A stretch of DNA of 64,000 nt from Tetrahymena thermophila SB210 (Eukaryota > Ciliophora > Oligohymenophorea > Hymenostomatida > Tetrahymenidae). Each line of letters begins with the position of its first letter. Position 1 is the first letter of the stretch. The notes below the pieces were generated by a model, which saw only the letters and a list, made by a program, of their open reading frames with translations, ran no database searches and was not told the DNA's origin. The stretch lies in contig NW_002476578.1 in the NCBI RefSeq assembly GCF_000189635.1, positions 1-64,000 on the forward strand. Direction: 5' to 3'. Positions 60,086 to 64,000 of the stretch are shown here, piece after piece. The position numbers and the translations under genes were made by a program.

Positions 60086-61335
60086 TATTTTAATTTTCTT
60101 TTACCTAAATCTTTTTTAATCAATCTTTTTACAAAAAATTAATTATATATTTCATGTTTTTTTTTACTTTTAGAATTAACTTTTTTATATAAAATTAAGA
60201 AGACGATTAGTTTTTGTGGTAAATTTTAATTAATAAAAAATCCCCCCAAGTAATAATGAATTAGAGTCAATTAATATAAATTTTTGGCTAAAAACAATAA
60301 AAATGGTAAGATGCGCTATCTTCATTTAATTTTCCATAAATATTTAGTTTGATTGATTAAATTTGAAAAAATTAAGTTTTGGAAAATTAAGTTAAGAAAA
60401 TATAAAAGAACCTAATTAGCTATACAGTTAAAAGAAATATATAAAGGAAAATAAATAATAAATTTACATTTATTTTAAACTTTTGAATATGTTTATTATT
60501 TTTATTAACTATAATTAACCTATCAGAATATAAATCAACTAAATCAGAAAAATAAATATTTAAAATTAATATATTTTATTTATTATTTTAGCTGCTCATA
60601 AATTTTTATTGGAACAGAATAATTTTGTCAATTTAAAATATAATTCATAAATAATACTAAATGATTTATTTTATATTAAAATGTTAAATACTCTTCTAAT
60701 TAAATTAACATATAAGTTTCAATCAAATTTATTTTAAAATTTTTTGTTTAAATTATTTAGCTACTTAAAAATTTAATTATTTTAAATTTAAATATTTATT
60801 TGAAAATAATTATTAAATTTATTAAAAAGTTAAAAATATTTTAAAACTTTTTGATGATAGTTTTTTAGATATCTCATTTTAATGCCAATGAAATTAAAAT
60901 TTGATATAATGAATGTTTGTTTTTAATGCGTCAAATAAATAAATAACAAATTGATGAAAAAAATTGTACAAATGAATTTTTTGTGGCTTCTAAAATTTTG
61001 TTGCTTTTGCAAATGAATGTAAATAATATAAAAAGCTTTTAAATATTTTTTTAATTTATTTTGCAAAAGATTGACGTAAAGAATTGTTATTATTGTTTGA
61101 TAGATAATTTAAGTATGTAGATAGATTCAATTATAAATAAAAATCAATTAAAGACATACAAATAGGATTCATTAATAAATAAATAATAAAAGCATAAAGT
61201 TCCCTATTTTCTGCTAACAGTAACAAATAAATGAATAAAAATATACAAAGAATTCTGCTTATAGTAATTAATTGGCTTTAATTGATAGGAATTTATTGTT
61301 AACTAATTGTGAAATTTTAGAATCTAGAGCTTTAA
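60086..61335. other. Upstream flank of copy 4 and spacer
   Basis: The first ~350 bases match the upstream flank of copy 3. The remaining ~900 bases are AT-rich with no recognised gene and have no counterpart that I could see elsewhere in the window. Confidence 0.55.
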
Positions 61336-62199
61336 ATGAAGCAAAGCTTATATTTTTTACAATTTTTAGTTAACTACAAACAGAAACTTTATTACAATAA
61401 TTAACTCCCGATGAGACTTTCATTAAAAAGGATATGAAATTTCTACCTGATATAAAGTAATTTTAGTTTAAATAAGCTGAAAGGAAATCTTAATCTGGCC
61501 ACAACGAAAATTTCTTAGTTATTGTTGACATTTAAAATAGAGTACATATTATAGATATTGAAATTGATGTTAAAAATGGAAAAGTGGCTTGTATTATTTT
61601 TGCTGATATGCCAAGTAGAGAGTAAGAAATGTGTTTGTTGATAAATATTTTGGTTAGGTGAAAATTTGATTATATTAAAGAAAGGTATGTTAATAATAGA
61701 TCGTATGTTAAAACTAAAAATTTTAGCATCATGTAGAAATAGCAGTATTTAGTAAGATCGAAGGAAATCGCATGCAAAAGAATATTCAGATCATCTAAGC
61801 ACTCACGAATAAATCTAAGATTCTGATACTGAATTAGAATTCTCAGTTATCTTTCAAGATTCAGCGGATCTTTAAAATGTAGGAAGGATTATTCCTCCAA
61901 ATAAAGTTTCTTCAAATTAATAACTTCCAAACAACAATGAAATAAACAATTGTTTTAAGCTCTGCAATAAAATACAAATTATAAAAATCCTAGCAATAAA
62001 TAATCTAATTGTAAGTGTATGAAGATGAATAAAATCCTAAAATTGTCAACACTTAAGAAATAGATGAAAAAATTACTTTAATTTTGTATTTTAAATATAT
62101 TTTTTTTAAATTAGTAATGTTTTTATAAAAATTAAAGGTTAAGATATAAAGGATAATGATAATACGAACCCACTAGAATAGTAACCATAATGTCAAATT
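61336..62199 (+). pseudogene. Broken plus-strand gene between array units, copy B
   Basis: Related to copy A (54202-55470). It begins with an ATG and the shared Y-F-L-Q-F-L-V-N-Y stretch, then has a longer good frame (T-P-D-E-T-F-I-K-K-D-M-K-F; V-I-V-D-I-Q-N-R-V-H-I-I-D-I; F-A-D-M-P-S-R-E-Q-E-M-C-L-L) that is missing in copy A. Near 61785 it jumps to the Ser/Asn/Gln-rich tail, skipping about 560 bp present in copy A. The tail frame is broken. Each copy thus preserves a segment the other lost, so both are decayed relatives of a once longer gene. No family was recognised. Confidence 0.5.
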
Positions 62200-62438
62200 A
62201 TAAGCAATTCTCTGTAATTTCAAAAAAATTTTATGGCTTATTGCAATTTTTATATTTGTGTTGGAGCATTTATTCAAAAATATATACTTTTAAAAAATAT
62301 GATTTTTTGAAAATTAACTTCATAATATAATAGAATATCTATCTCTTTTTTGTAAATATTTTTATTTTTTTGAAATTTTTTATGCATTTATTATAAATAA
62401 TTATGTAATAAATTTTTAATACAGAAATATATTTTAAA
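62200..62438. other. Duplicated 3' flank (matches ~56540-56760)
   Basis: Short AT-rich stretch before the 3' end of copy 5 that parallels the sequence before copy 4, including words such as GCATTTATTCAAAAAT and TATGATTTTTTGAAAATTAA. It marks the start of a further array unit. Confidence 0.6.
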
Positions 62439-64000
62439 TCAGAATTAATTTTTATATTTTAATTATTTCTTAGAGTAATTGAACAAGTGAAGACGTTTAG
62501 ACATTAATTTATCAAATTAAGATGACATTTACATTTCTTTTTCGTATGTATTTAAGGTTTATTATGTAGTATTTTTTATTTGAGTAACTTAACTTCTAAT
62601 CAAGATTATTTGATTTAAGCTTTATTCCTATTTATTATTATTTTCTTTTCTTTTTTACTTAATAAATTGAATCAGCTACATAATTAGTTAAAGTAAGGTT
62701 AAAATAGCTGGTAATAACATTATTACAAACAGTATAGTTAAAAATACTATGGAGTTTACATCTAACAATACTTCATAATTTTTAAATCTTTAGTAAATAG
62801 TAATATTTAAAATGAGAAATACTATGTAAAGTATCAACCATAGCAGAGAATTCATTATAAAAAAAATGTTATTTAATTTAGAAGCAAAAGGTCTTAAATA
62901 AATTGCTATAATAAGAAGGCTGAATTAAATAGCTATTGTAACTGATATAGCAGCTTGCCAGATTTCATCAAGCTATATAAAAATAATTGGTATAAGTAAA
63001 GCTTCAAAAACTAAGTTAATAAACACAAAGCGTGTTCTTATTTTAGATTCTACTAAAATATCATTTAGAATTTTCTATTTAGTGATTTAATTAAAATTAT
63101 TATTATTATTATTATAAAATTAGGTTTTTTAATTATTAATATATCTTTCTAATGTATAGAATATGCAAAAAATTGATATTAAAGATAAAACTGTAAAACA
63201 TATTTTTAAACCCAATTATTAAATTACAGAGTTTTTTATAAATTCTTTGATTTACTGATTAATTCCTATAGAAAAAATCATTACGCACAGCTAACTATAT
63301 TAAATGATAAACCCTGATATAATTTTTTCATAAAATTTGCTAGAAAATTCAATGAGTTTTATATTTTTAGCATAAGTGGAAATTGTGCAGAAAACTAAGA
63401 AGCAAATTAAACTTATTGAAAATACTATTGCATACTATCCACCTGTCTGTAAAACATTAAAAGATATATTCACTAATTTGTATCTATCACTTTAATAATT
63501 TTAATCGTCTGAGCTGATTATATTTTCAAAGGCGTTTAGAAATTTCAATTGGTTAGTTGGATATTGTTCTAATTTAATTAAAGTTTAAAATACTTAAAAT
63601 AATTATAATAGATTTTAAATTAGTTTTATGAAAATTATTTAAATTAGTTAGCTAATTATTCAAATAAAAATAATTACTAGATAAAGATTACAAGAATTAA
63701 TAGATATTTCTGGGTAATATAGTGTCTATTAGTAAAAAATAGCTAAACTTCTAAACTATAAAGCCACTCATTAATAAGCCAAAGCCTGAGGAAGAAACTA
63801 TATTTTATAAAAAACTCAACGATACTATGCTAGTAAAGGCTATTTATGAGGTTTATACTATAGATTAGTTTATTGACTACATAGAACTATCTCCGAATGA
63901 GGAATTATAGGTAAAAAATTATTAATCGCATTATGATTTAAATAAAGAATATGAATCATAGCAATCAGAACATTAGTTTTTACTTAGTCCAAAACAAGTT
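62439..64000 (-). CDS. Furin-like Cys-rich multi-pass membrane protein, copy 5 (5' end outside window)
   Basis: Partial fifth array member; TGA at 62439-62441. The visible part is the C-terminal half: the tail with E-K-E-M-Q-M-S-S-Q-F-D, the membrane helices, the L-M-S-G-F-I-V-Q-x-F-S-Y segment (~63720-63770) and the beginning of the Cys exon at the right edge. It is closest to copy 4 at the DNA level. The signal peptide, secreted domain and Cys modules lie beyond base 64000. Confidence 0.75.

Overview
The window starts at a chromosome end: about 60 tandem C4A2 repeats occupy bases 1-363. The DNA is very AT-rich. Long reading frames stay open only if TAA and TAG are read as glutamine and TGA alone as stop. 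Introns are AT-rich GT..AG introns, mostly 43-250 nt. Together this points to a macronuclear chromosome of Tetrahymena or a very close relative. Paramecium is unlikely because its introns are about 25 nt. Standard-code ORF calling fails here, so the genes were read by hand with the ciliate code and checked by intron phase.

From the telomere inward, bases 1.3-35.3 kb hold single-copy genes. They are: a 1389-residue CCCH zinc-finger protein with a huge Gln/Asn/Lys-rich tail (1325-5572, +); a 20-exon, ~2803-residue fusion of a P4-type ATPase-like unit with two class III nucleotide cyclase domains (6776-16944, +); a six-blade kelch protein (18194-20763, +); the spliceosomal Sm-F protein (21164-21698, +); a SHIPPO/PG-rich repeat protein (22629-23998, -); a RING-type protein with about four membrane helices (25137-25781, -); an ankyrin-RING protein (26498-27355, +); an unrecognised single-pass Q/N-rich protein (28297-29863, -); RNA polymerase subunit RPB8 (30644-31078, -); and a TTLL tubulin-modifying ligase (32489-35251, -).

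From about 36 kb to the right edge the character changes. There is a tandem array of five related minus-strand genes for secreted-then-anchored proteins: signal peptide, small Cys-containing ectodomain, furin-like Cys-rich modules, multi-pass membrane domain, and a short tail with a conserved KE(I/M)QMS-like motif. Copies at 36.4-40.8, 47.4-50.4, 51.3-53.9 and 56.8-60.1 kb carry about 9, 2, 3 and 4 Cys modules. A fifth at 62.4 kb runs off the window. The 51.3 kb copy has lost its N-terminal ectodomain, and an orphan decayed N-terminal fragment lies at 55.5 kb. Between array units lie two related, broken plus-strand reading frames (54.2 and 61.3 kb) ending at the same boundary. A secreted pepsin-fold protein without recognisable catalytic aspartates (44.9-46.0 kb) sits between copies 1 and 2.

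The first half mixes housekeeping genes (RPB8, Sm-F) with ciliary/cytoskeletal genes (TTLL, SHIPPO) and a second-messenger enzyme. The second half looks like a recently expanding and decaying surface-protein family. No tRNA, rRNA, CRISPR or complete transposon was recognised.
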